DNA of 64,000 bases from Immundisolibacterales bacterium (GTDB lineage Bacteria; Pseudomonadota; Gammaproteobacteria; HK1). A program made the translations under genes and the position numbers. Location of the stretch: assembly GCA_026712715.1 (NCBI GenBank), contig JAPOPW010000009.1:124001-188000 (forward strand), given 5' to 3'. A model generated the notes under the pieces. The model was not told where the DNA came from, did not search any database, and was given only the letters and a program-made list of their open reading frames with translations. Positions 8,401 to 15,434 of the stretch are shown one piece after another; within the stretch, counting starts at the first letter, position 1, and the number at the start of each line of letters is the position of its first letter.

Positions 8401-9074
8401 ACGATCACCCGGTCGCCGCCCGTTCCCGCGAAAGGATTCGAACCGGCCCGCACCTCCGGCCCGGATACGATGCGGAATTGCAACCGGAACAGGGTTCGCA
8501 GCTCGCGTTCCCAGTTGCCGACGAGCCCGGCCGGCGGCACGATCAGCACGCGGCGTATGCGCCGGCGGAACAGCATCTCCCGCACGTAGAGCCCCGTCAT
8601 GATGGTCTTGCCGGCGCCGGCGTCGTCGGCGAGCAGGAATCGGAGCGGCTCCTGCCGCAACATCCGCTCGTAGACCGCGATGCGCTGATGCGGGAGCGGA
8701 TCGATCCGCGCCGTCTCGCTCGCAAAGGCGGCGTTGAACTGGTGCCCGTGGGCCAGTCGGTGCGCTTCCGCCACCAGGAGGACGGCGGCAGGATCCCCGG
8801 CGAAGTCCAGGGGCACGGAAGAAGCCGACGCAGGGGAAGCGGCGACGGAGCGCGCATCCGCGTCCCGGACCGCCATCGCCTCCTCAACCTCTCGCAGCCG
8901 GTCGAGCGCCAACGACCGAGGGCGCGACTGCCCCGTCTCCCACCGATGCACCGTGAGAGCAGTCACCGCCATCCGCTCGGCGAACTGCGCCTGCGTCAAG
9001 CGCATCCGCGAGCGCGCATCGCGCACCCTTTCCGCAAGGTCTTGAAGGGACTGGCTGCTCACCACGCGGCGCAC
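5421..9074 (-). CDS. XRE helix-turn-helix, SNF2 helicase and DUF3883 fusion protein
   Basis: The 1217-residue protein begins with an XRE-type helix-turn-helix (about 12-62: RMRLTQAQFAERMAVTALTV, WETGQSRP). A full SF2/SNF2 motor follows: DDAGAGKTIMT (Walker A, 150-160), DEAH (253-256), LLTATPH (motif III, about 311-317), then LIATDAAGEGINLQF (motif V) and RLEQRMGRIHRYGQ (motif VI). The C-terminus carries a DUF3883-like domain (about 1080-1180) with GFDLLSRY and SIEVKGRAG, an ExK arrangement resembling PD-(D/E)xK nuclease-type folds. It is predicted to translocate on DNA in a defence system together with the downstream DUF4145, AlbA_2 and DUF1156 genes. The HTH fusion is unusual for this helicase class and suggests sequence-specific binding or autoregulation. 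Confidence 0.9.
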   Translation of the reverse strand: MRRVVSSQSLQDLAERVRDARSRMRLTQAQFAERMAVTALTVHRWETGQSRPRSLALDRLREVEEAMAVRDADARSVAASPASASSVPLDFAGDPAAVLLVAEAHRLAHGHQFNAAFASETARIDPLPHQRIAVYERMLRQEPLRFLLADDAGAGKTIMTGLYVREMLFRRRIRRVLIVPPAGLVGNWERELRTLFRLQFRIVSGPEVRAGSNPFAGTGGDRVIVSLDTMATERVFEALSDPHVAPYDLVVFDEAHRLSASRTEHRVTKSRRYELAEALAGVADGRRVPGSGTSRDARFVDLTWAAKHLLLLTATPHMGKESPYFHLWRLLDHCTFGTPEAQRRYPTEARQRHFIRRTKEEMVDLDGKPLYRQRACSTFSFDLTSGEQALYLRTTDYLREHYNRALRNRPAAQLAMGVFQRRLASSTSALLRSFERRSEKLERDIAEWQSGRLDETLLGRRQRALADRHREDFFETHSADEDVREGGPAPGERSEDFEDAILGAVTAVSVEELRREVEVLKDLRARARTLIDAGDESKFEKLRDVLEDPLYAEDKWLIFSEHRDTVDFLVRRIEGLGYSDQVAVIHGGMPWPEREEQVERFRQPDGARFLIATDAAGEGINLQFCRLMVSYDIPWNPARLEQRMGRIHRYGQKRDVRVVNLVAGGTREGKVLKVLLDKLESVRSALSSDKVFDVIGRLLENVSLRDYMMGALTGEGEEAALRQIERAVSEFAVRGIDEREANIYGAAGEVAPRLDGMRRELDRERYLHLLPAYVRLFVESATGRLGIDIQGDLDGVFSLVPATPGSLDPLLPALEGYPPEVRTRLRIRRPGPGEMCIWLHPGEPVFDALCARVIDVFSHHARRGAIFIDPRAGEPGLWHLAALSIEEDASRLTVPGEPTSSPQKVSRHTLESRLLAFRQGSEEPLTERPLDALLVLHGAPNVAPGSVPLAGRAAAMRAEASVHLERHLAGAVEERRTARGAELPERRRRVNVSFDLQSAALAKRRSELARAAADSAEQDIAELKREQAALSGARDRALRELDGAAERIVAGPPRFLAHALALPPLPDSDIEQMDERVEVVAVRVAAQAEANRGADVQDVSTPEKARAAGLADWPGFDLLSRYTDGEVRSIEVKGRAGRAAVRMELNEWKQACNLGERYWLYVVFDCATPSPQLYRVQDPFRNLLASEHAATTFTITVGNIVKAADAEVPPGTERAAC

Positions 9075-9111
9075 CCTACGCCCGGACGCGCCCGACTGTC
9101 AATCGTGATCC

Positions 9112-9143
9112 ATCATAACTAGATCAAGAGATATCAATTGATA
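9112..9143 (-). promoter_or_regulatory. Candidate promoter and palindromic operator of the helicase operon
   Basis: TATCAATTGATA (9132-9143) is a perfect 12-base palindrome 58 bases upstream of the helicase start. On the minus strand a TATGAT -10-like hexamer follows (9117 to 9112), so the palindrome overlaps where the -35 box would be. The helicase starts with its own XRE domain, so autorepression at this site is a reasonable inference. The surrounding DNA at 9100-9150 is AT-rich. Confidence 0.45.
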
Positions 9144-9291
9144 GTACATCGACTCCCTGGGTGTACCGCAGTCACACTCTGGGTCCCTCACCGTGTCCCC
9201 GTTCCCGGCGATTTGCTAGCAGTCCTCCGCGCGGGAAGGGCTTGGCCCCGCTCCGAGTGACCATCTCCTCCATCCTCCTCGACCGAAGGAA

Positions 9292-9330
9292 AACCTGAAG
9301 ATTCGAAGCATTCGATCGAATTTTCAGGTT
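9292..9330. promoter_or_regulatory. Large imperfect inverted repeat just upstream of the DUF4143 ATPase
   Basis: AACCTGAAGATTCG (9292-9305) pairs with CGAATTTTCAGGTT (9317-9330) at 13 of 14 positions across an 11-base centre. The right arm ends 20 bases before the ATG at 9351. It could be an operator covering the promoter or a hairpin in the 5' leader. Confidence 0.5.
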
Positions 9331-9350
9331 ATTCATGCTAGCGTGCCTCC

Positions 9351-10496
9351 ATGCTTCACCTGCCTCGCCCACGGGAGCTGGAGGCCGTTCGAGCCAAGCT
9401 CCGCCGCGCGCCCATCACGGCACTCCTCGGTCCCCGGCAGTGTGGCAAGACGACGTTGGCCCAGTCACTGAAGGCGGAGCATTACCTCGACCTCGAAGAC
9501 CCGAGGAGCCTCGCCCGGCTGGACGAGCCGCAAACTGCCCTGGAGGGCTTGAACGGCACCGTCGTGCTCGACGAAGTACAGCGCAAGCCGGATCTCTTTC
9601 CACTGCTCCGCGTCCTTGCGGATCGCCAGCCGGCCACCCGATACCTGCTGCTCGGCAGCGCATCGCCGGACCTGGTGAAGGAGGTCTCCGAGAGCCTCGC
9701 CGGTCGCGTCGCATACCACGACCTTGGCCCCCTGGCCGTCGACGAGACCGGCGTCGGCGAATGGCGCAAGCTGTGGCTTCGGGGAGGATTCCCGCGAAGC
9801 TATCTGTCCGATGGCGACACGGCCTCCGCTCTGTGGCGGGAAGACTTCATCCGCAGCCACCTGGAACGCGACATCCCCGCCCTCGGGATCTCCATTCCGT
9901 CGGAGACCCTGCGTCGATTCTGGGTGATGGTGAGCCACTACCACGGCCAATCCCTCAATCTTTCCGAGCTTGGCCGATCGTTCGGCGTCTCCGATCACAC
10001 GGTTCGCCGCTACCTCGAAATCCTGAGCGGTACGTTCATGATCCGCCTGCTGCCCCCGTGGCACGCGAACGTCGGCAAGCGACTCGTTAAGGCGCCCAAG
10101 CTGTACATCCGGGACAGCGGACTGTTTCACACCCTGCACACCATCGCGACATCCGCGCAGTTGGAGTCCCATCCGAAGCTCGGCGCATCATGGGAGGGCT
10201 TCGCGATGGAGCAGGCGGTCCGCCTGATGGATGTGCCCCACCCATACTTCTGGCGCACCCACACCGGTGCAGAGCTGGACCTGGTATGGCAGGCACGCGG
10301 TGCGCTGTGGGGAATGGAGTTCAAGTACCAGGATGCGCCCAGGATGACGAAGAGCATCCGCGCGGTGCTGCGTGACCTGCCCCTGCGACACGTGTGGATC
10401 GTCTATCCCGGCCCCGATCGGTACCGGCTCGACGAGGCGGTCAGCGTGCTGCCCGTGGCCGAGATCCCCGATTTCGCGACCGCCCCGGCCGCCTGA
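9351..10496 (+). CDS. AAA_14/DUF4143 family ATP-binding protein
   Basis: The 381-residue protein has an N-terminal AAA_14 ATPase (residues 20-130) with Walker A LLGPRQCGKTT, Walker B-like VVLDEVQ, and LLLGSAS as sensor 1. A C-terminal DUF4143 region (about 165-335) includes SHLERDIPALGI, a winged-helix-like LSELGRSFGVSDHTVRRYL, and the nuclease-like ending TGAELDLVW then GMEFKYQ, an ExK-type motif. The family is very common in bacteria and archaea and its function is uncertain. The gene is divergent from the helicase operon across 276 bases, borders the defence-like block, and converges on the SDR gene to its right. Confidence 0.9.
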   Translation: MLHLPRPRELEAVRAKLRRAPITALLGPRQCGKTTLAQSLKAEHYLDLEDPRSLARLDEPQTALEGLNGTVVLDEVQRKPDLFPLLRVLADRQPATRYLLLGSASPDLVKEVSESLAGRVAYHDLGPLAVDETGVGEWRKLWLRGGFPRSYLSDGDTASALWREDFIRSHLERDIPALGISIPSETLRRFWVMVSHYHGQSLNLSELGRSFGVSDHTVRRYLEILSGTFMIRLLPPWHANVGKRLVKAPKLYIRDSGLFHTLHTIATSAQLESHPKLGASWEGFAMEQAVRLMDVPHPYFWRTHTGAELDLVWQARGALWGMEFKYQDAPRMTKSIRAVLRDLPLRHVWIVYPGPDRYRLDEAVSVLPVAEIPDFATAPAA

Positions 10497-10666
10497 ACCG
10501 TCGAGCCTTCCCTCGCGAGCGGACGGCTCCCGCAACGGCGCATACGTGCCGCCGCCGGCTGCCCGGGTGTACATCGTCGTGTCCGGGTCGCAGACGGGGA
10601 AGCCGGCGGCGCGATTCTTCGTGGCGAGGCCGGGAGCGCCCGAGCTCGAGAGCACGCAGTCCCGCG

Positions 10667-11431
10667 TCAGAGGAGGGACCGGTGGAGGCCGCCGTCGACG
10701 GGGATGGTGGTGCCGGTGACGTAGCGGCCGCGCGGGGAGACGAGGAGCGCGACGAGCGATGCCACGTCCTCCGGGCGGCCCACGTGGCCGAGGGGGATGT
10801 TCCGCACGAGCTCGCCCATGGCTTCCTCGGATTGCCCGGCCACGAGTCGCAGGCGCGGGGTGTCGATGAGACCGGGGCACAGGGTGTTGACGGTGATCTC
10901 GGGGGCGAGCTCGCGCGACAGGGTCTTCGCGAGACCGATGACGCCGGCCCAGGTGGCGACGGACAGACCGAAGCCCGGGATCGGCTCGATCGCCGAGAGC
11001 GCGGTGATGTTGACGACGCTTCCCGAGCCCCGCGACTTCATGTGGGGGGCGGCGGCGCGAATGCAGCGCACGACGCTCATGAGGTTCTGATCGACGGCCC
11101 GGCTCCAGGCGTGGTCGTCGAAGTCGGTGAACGAGCCGAGCGGCGGCGCACCGTCGTTGTTGACGAGGATGTCGACGCCCCCGAAGCGGGCCGCCGCCTC
11201 GTCGACGATGCGAAGACAGTCCTCCGCCCGGCGGACGTCGCCCTGCACCGCGACGATCTCGCCCCCGGTCTCGGCCGCGATCCCGCGCACCGCCTCCTCG
11301 AGCGCGGGAGCGCGCCGGGCCGTCGCGACCACCCGCGCGCCCTCCTCGGCGAGGGTCCGGGCGACGCCAAGGCCAATCCCCTGGCTCGCTCCGTTGACGA
11401 TGGCGATGCGTCCCTCGAGCCCGAGGTCCAC
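10667..11431 (-). CDS. SDR-fold protein lacking the catalytic Ser-Tyr-Lys triad
   Basis: The 254-residue Rossmann protein has a nucleotide-binding loop NGASQGIG (15-22, replacing TGxxxGIG) and DILVNNDGAPPLG in place of the usual NNAG. PGLIDT and VTGTTIPVDGG are normal SDR C-terminal motifs. At the active site, alignment by FabG spacing puts leucine at the tyrosine, threonine at the lysine and threonine at the serine position (NITALS to LSVATWAGVIG). It may be a cofactor-binding or differently catalysing subfamily, not a standard reductase. It starts at a GTG one base after the amidohydrolase stop, so the two are co-transcribed. Confidence 0.85.
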   Translation of the reverse strand: MDLGLEGRIAIVNGASQGIGLGVARTLAEEGARVVATARRAPALEEAVRGIAAETGGEIVAVQGDVRRAEDCLRIVDEAAARFGGVDILVNNDGAPPLGSFTDFDDHAWSRAVDQNLMSVVRCIRAAAPHMKSRGSGSVVNITALSAIEPIPGFGLSVATWAGVIGLAKTLSRELAPEITVNTLCPGLIDTPRLRLVAGQSEEAMGELVRNIPLGHVGRPEDVASLVALLVSPRGRYVTGTTIPVDGGLHRSLL

Positions 11432-11432
11432 C

Positions 11433-12290
11433 CTAGCGCCCCAGGCCCGCGAGGAACGCCTCGGCGTTCCGGCTGAACACCTTCTCGAGCACCACGTCCT
11501 CGTATCCGATGTTGCGCCAGTCGCCGATGAGCCGTTCGTAGCTGAGGAGGGGATAGTCCGCCCCGAACATGACCCGGTCCCGGAGGCGACCGCCGATCTC
11601 GCGCTTGAGATCGTCCGTCAGGTACTTCGGCGACCAGCCGTGGAGCTCGTACCACACGTTGGCCTTGTGCAGCAGCACGGCGATCATCTCGGTCTGCCAC
11701 GGCCAGGCCGGCCGGGCGGCGAGGACCTTGAGCTCCGGGAAGCGGGCGGCGACCTGATCGAGGTGCCGCGGGTGGCAGTGGTCGAGCCGGATGCCCTTGC
11801 CGCCCGGGAAGCCGGCGCCGAGCCCGGTGGTGCCGACGAACACGAGGGCCGGCACGTTGGCTTCGATGCACGCCTGGTAGAAGTGATCGTAGGCGGGATC
11901 GCTTGCCGGGACGCCCCCCGAACCCGAGGCCGCGAGGCCGACGAAACCGCTCCCTTCCGCGAGGCACCGCTCGAATTCCTTGAGCGCCGGCCGGCCGTTC
12001 TCGGGCTGGAAGTGGAGCCAGTTGCCGAGGATGACGTCCGGGAACCGCCGCTGCGTCTCGAAAGCGTAGTCGTGGAGCTCGCGCGCCCGCTCCACCGGGA
12101 TGAACTTGGTGAACCCGAAGTCGAGGATGACCTGCACGCCGGCCCGGCGGAAGTCCTCCGCCATCTCCTCCTCGGTCGCGTACTCGGGGGACGAGCGCCA
12201 GGTATGGCGCTGCCGCGCGAGCTCCTCGTCCGTCTGCAGGACGTAGCCCCGCTTCGTCTTCCAGTGCGAGTGCATGTCGATCAGATGCAC
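11433..12290 (-). CDS. Amidohydrolase-family (metal-dependent TIM-barrel) protein
   Basis: The 285-residue protein opens with HLIDMHSHW, the HxH metal motif of the amidohydrolase_2/decarboxylase superfamily. Later features are RLDHCHPRH (about 178), ARPAWPWQTEM, ELHGWSPKY, and a C-terminal VMFGADYPLLSYERL carrying the conserved Asp. ACMSD/gamma-resorcylate-type relatives decarboxylate or hydrolyse cyclic acids; the substrate here cannot be told. It is followed after one base by the SDR-fold gene and preceded by an acyl-CoA ligase 266 bases upstream on the same strand. Confidence 0.8.
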   Translation of the reverse strand: MHLIDMHSHWKTKRGYVLQTDEELARQRHTWRSSPEYATEEEMAEDFRRAGVQVILDFGFTKFIPVERARELHDYAFETQRRFPDVILGNWLHFQPENGRPALKEFERCLAEGSGFVGLAASGSGGVPASDPAYDHFYQACIEANVPALVFVGTTGLGAGFPGGKGIRLDHCHPRHLDQVAARFPELKVLAARPAWPWQTEMIAVLLHKANVWYELHGWSPKYLTDDLKREIGGRLRDRVMFGADYPLLSYERLIGDWRNIGYEDVVLEKVFSRNAEAFLAGLGR

Positions 12291-12556
12291 GTCATCGCTC
12301 CTCGGAATTGCGCACCTGGTTCAGCACGGGAACGGGGGTCTTCCGGGAGGGTGGGATGCCCGCCCGCGATGGATCGCAGGTCCCCCTTTGTCCACGCCGG
12401 TTGGGTTCCCGCGCTCCCGGGAGGCCACGGGTCCCCGGAGACCGGCAATCCCGGAGCGCGCTCCGTCGCAACCGGAAAACTCCTGCCCAATCAGGTTGCT
12501 CCTTGCATGCGGCCACGTCAGTCGACGCGCCGGGCGGGGCGCGTTGGCCGAGCAGG

Positions 12557-14224
12557 TCACTTCGCGTCAATGCCGAGCCCCTCCATGGCGATGTCCCGAA
12601 GGGGTCCTTTCTGGACCTTTCCGGTCGGGGTGCGCGGCAGGTCCTCGAGGGTCTGCATGAACTCGGGAAGCTTGTAGCGCGCGATCCGGTCGCCGAGAAA
12701 GGCGCGCAATTCCTCGAAGGTCATGCTCTCCCCCGCCCGCGTCACGATGCAGGCGCAGACCCGTTCCCCGAGCCGGTGGTCCGGGATGCCGACGATCGCG
12801 GCATCGCGCACCTTGGGGTGCTGGTAGAGCACTTCCTCGATCTCGCGCGGGTAGATATTGGCCCCGCCGCGGATGATCATCTCCTTCGTGCGACCGACGA
12901 TGCTGAGGTTCCCCCGGTCGTCGAAGCTCCCCTGGTCGCCGGTGTGGAACCAGCCGTCGGCGGTGAAACTCGCGCGATTCACCTCCGGGTTGTTGTAGTA
13001 GCCGATGGTGACGGACGGCCCGTAGGTCAGGATCTCGCCTACGGCGCCAGCCGGCACGTCCTCGCCCCGATCGTCCACGACCCTGATGCCCATCTCCGGC
13101 ACCGGCCGGCCGGCGGTTCCGCACACCGCCTCCGGGTCGTCGGTGAGGAGGGTATGGGCCTGCGTACCGCACTCGAGCATGCCGTACATCTCGAGGAGCT
13201 TCCCCGGGAGGCGGTCCCGGACCTCCCGGATCACCTCGATGGGGCACGAGGCGCCTCCGGTCATCATCACCTCGACGCTCGCGAGGTCGTAACGCTCGAA
13301 CCCCGGCTCGTTCAGCATAGCGACGAGATGGGCCGGAGCGCAGCAGAAGTGAGTGACCCGCTCGCGCTCGATGAGGGCGAGCGCCTCCTCGGGCCGGAAG
13401 ATGTCCTGGAGGACGAGGCGGCATCCGACGTGGAGGGCCTGGAGGACGTTGAAGAGCCCCCAGTTGAGGCCGGCCGGGAGGAACACCAGGAACACGCTCT
13501 CGGCCGTGATCCGCTGCCCGCGATTGAGGAAGCGGAGGGGGCAGTTGGTGGTGTTGTGGAGGTGCAGGACCGCCTTCGGATTCCCGGTGGTGCCCGAGGT
13601 GAAGGCGGTGCGCGACAACTGGTCTGCGTGGGGACGGCGCGCCCGGAGCTCTTCGGGCGATACCTCGACCTCGCCGCCCGCGTCGAGAAACCGGCGAAGG
13701 TCGAACCACCCGTCGGGTACGTCATCGCCGACGACGAAGACGTGCTCGAGCTTCGGCAGCCGGGGCTTCAGCTCCTCGATCATCTCGAGATAGTCGAAGC
13801 CGCGGAACTCGCGCGGGACGATGAGCGCCGACGCCTCGGTGAAGCCGAGGATGAACTCCACCTCGCGGCTTCGAAAATCGCTGTGGTACTGGCAGAAGGG
13901 GACGCCGACGAGCATCGCGGCGTTGATCGCGATCGCGAACTCGTTCCAGTTCGGAAGCTGAACCGCGACCACGTCGTCGCTCGTGAGGCCGAGCGCCACG
14001 AACCGTGCCGCGAGGCGGACGGCCCGTTCGTGGTAGGCCGCGTAGTCGAGCCGCGCGCGCGGGTCGACGAGCGCGATCTTCTCCGGATGGACCCGCGCCG
14101 CCGCTTCGAGCCACTCGTTCGTGGTCTCGTCGGTCCAGTGACCGGCCTCTCGGAACGCCCGCATGCGCGCGGGCGGAATCTGCGAATCGTCTATGCGCAC
14201 GGGAACCGCCGTTTGCGCGCGCAA
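12557..14224 (-). CDS. Class I adenylate-forming acyl-CoA ligase (AMP-binding)
   Basis: The 555-residue enzyme has the full set of ANL motifs: TSGTTGNPKAVLH (A3, about 210), YGMLECG (A5, about 345), GWFHTGDQG (A7), IRGGANIYPREIEE (A8, about 445) and the catalytic lysine in PRTPTGKVQKG near the C-terminus. It activates a carboxylic acid as acyl-AMP and then probably transfers it to CoA. The overall pattern is closest to the cyclohexanecarboxylate-CoA, 2,3-dihydroxybenzoate-AMP and medium-chain ligase group; the substrate is unknown. The amidohydrolase and SDR genes lie downstream on the same strand, so a small catabolic set is possible. Confidence 0.88.
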   Translation of the reverse strand: MRAQTAVPVRIDDSQIPPARMRAFREAGHWTDETTNEWLEAAARVHPEKIALVDPRARLDYAAYHERAVRLAARFVALGLTSDDVVAVQLPNWNEFAIAINAAMLVGVPFCQYHSDFRSREVEFILGFTEASALIVPREFRGFDYLEMIEELKPRLPKLEHVFVVGDDVPDGWFDLRRFLDAGGEVEVSPEELRARRPHADQLSRTAFTSGTTGNPKAVLHLHNTTNCPLRFLNRGQRITAESVFLVFLPAGLNWGLFNVLQALHVGCRLVLQDIFRPEEALALIERERVTHFCCAPAHLVAMLNEPGFERYDLASVEVMMTGGASCPIEVIREVRDRLPGKLLEMYGMLECGTQAHTLLTDDPEAVCGTAGRPVPEMGIRVVDDRGEDVPAGAVGEILTYGPSVTIGYYNNPEVNRASFTADGWFHTGDQGSFDDRGNLSIVGRTKEMIIRGGANIYPREIEEVLYQHPKVRDAAIVGIPDHRLGERVCACIVTRAGESMTFEELRAFLGDRIARYKLPEFMQTLEDLPRTPTGKVQKGPLRDIAMEGLGIDAK

Positions 14225-14390
14225 TCGCGCCCCGGGACGATACCACCCGGCTCCGGCACCATTCCAGGGTCAGATAACCGTCGATGGGGAGCCGCGCCGG
14301 TGGCATCCCGAGCCCGCGTCCCCCCGACCCGTTCCGGCGACCCGGCGCGTCCCTGCGCGGTGATGCGTCCGGGAAGGAGGCGCCGTCCGA

Positions 14391-15419
14391 TCAGGCGGCT
14401 TCTTCCATCGCGTCCGTGTAGCGGCCGAGGCAGGCGAGGGCGTTGAGACGCTCGCGCGCGGCGAGGAGCGCCTGGGCGCGCCCGGCGTTCTCCGCCTTCC
14501 CCGCCCACGTACGCAGGGCCGGGTCCTGGAGGGCGCGCCCGTAGGAGAAGCTGAGCGCCCATGGGAGCTCGGCCGAGAGCGCGTTCATCGCGTTGAGGTG
14601 CGCGGTCGCGAGCGCCGCGCTCTGCCCTCCGGAAAGGAACACCACCCCTGGGACCGAGGCGGGGACCGCGTCGCTCAGGCACGCCACCGTGCGCCACGCC
14701 ACTTCGTCCACTCCCGCCTGCTCCGCGCAATCCTTGCCCGAAACGACCATGCTCGGCTTCAGGATCGTGCCCGGGAGGTGGACCCCCTGGGCCTCCATCT
14801 CGGCGTACATCTCGCGCTGGGCGCGGACGGTGACCTCGTGGCAGCGCTCGATGGTGTGGTCCCCGTCCATCAGCACCTCGGGCTCGACGATGGGCACCAC
14901 CCCCGCCTCCTGGCACAGGGCCGCGTAGCGCGCGAGGGCATGGGCGTTGGCGTGGAGGCACGCCGCGCTCGGCCGCCCGTGCGCGCCGATGGTGATGACC
15001 GCCCGCCACTTCGCGAACTTCGCCCCGAGCCCGGCGTACTCGGCGAGCCGTTCGCGGAGCCCGTCGAGCCCTTCGGTCACCTTCTCGCCCGGGTGGCCGG
15101 CGAGGTCCTTCGCCCCGGTGTCCACCTTGATGCCGGGGAGGATCCCCTGGCGCTCGAGCGCTTGCGGAAAGGGCACTCCGTCCGACGTCGACTGCCGGAG
15201 GGTCTCGTCGAAGAGGATCATTCCGCTCAGGCACTCCCCGCCGCCGGGGGCGGTGATGAGCAGCTCGCGCCACGTCCGCCGGTTCTCCTCGGTCGACTCG
15301 AGCCCGATGGAGTCGAAGCGGCGCTTGATCGTGGGCGCGCTCTCGTCGGCGGCGAGGATCCCCTTGCCGCGCGCCACCATCGCCTGCGCGATGCCCTCGA
15401 GACTCGTCTTGTCCATCAC
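14391..15419 (-). CDS. fda: Fructose-bisphosphate aldolase class I
   Basis: The 342-residue class I (Schiff-base) aldolase interconverts fructose 1,6-bisphosphate with dihydroxyacetone phosphate and glyceraldehyde 3-phosphate in the cytosol. Typical sequences are GKGILAADES (N-terminus), ECLSGMILFDETLRQS, KFAKWRAVI, PIVEPEVLMDGDH and TILKPSMV with its active-site-region lysine, then LSGGQS and WALSFSYGRALQ. Length matches the family. It lies 15 bases downstream of pgk and ends the gap-pgk-aldolase group. Using a class I rather than class II enzyme here is a variation on the usual proteobacterial order. Confidence 0.93.
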   Translation of the reverse strand: MMDKTSLEGIAQAMVARGKGILAADESAPTIKRRFDSIGLESTEENRRTWRELLITAPGGGECLSGMILFDETLRQSTSDGVPFPQALERQGILPGIKVDTGAKDLAGHPGEKVTEGLDGLRERLAEYAGLGAKFAKWRAVITIGAHGRPSAACLHANAHALARYAALCQEAGVVPIVEPEVLMDGDHTIERCHEVTVRAQREMYAEMEAQGVHLPGTILKPSMVVSGKDCAEQAGVDEVAWRTVACLSDAVPASVPGVVFLSGGQSAALATAHLNAMNALSAELPWALSFSYGRALQDPALRTWAGKAENAGRAQALLAARERLNALACLGRYTDAMEEAA

Positions 15420-15434
15420 TTGGTTCTCCCCTGC

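Noticed and set aside
1..10496. Calling the left block a canonical DISARM or BREX system
   Set aside because: No DrmA/DrmB/DrmC, PglZ or BrxC homologue is visible; only the DUF1156/SNF2/DUF3883 set is supported.
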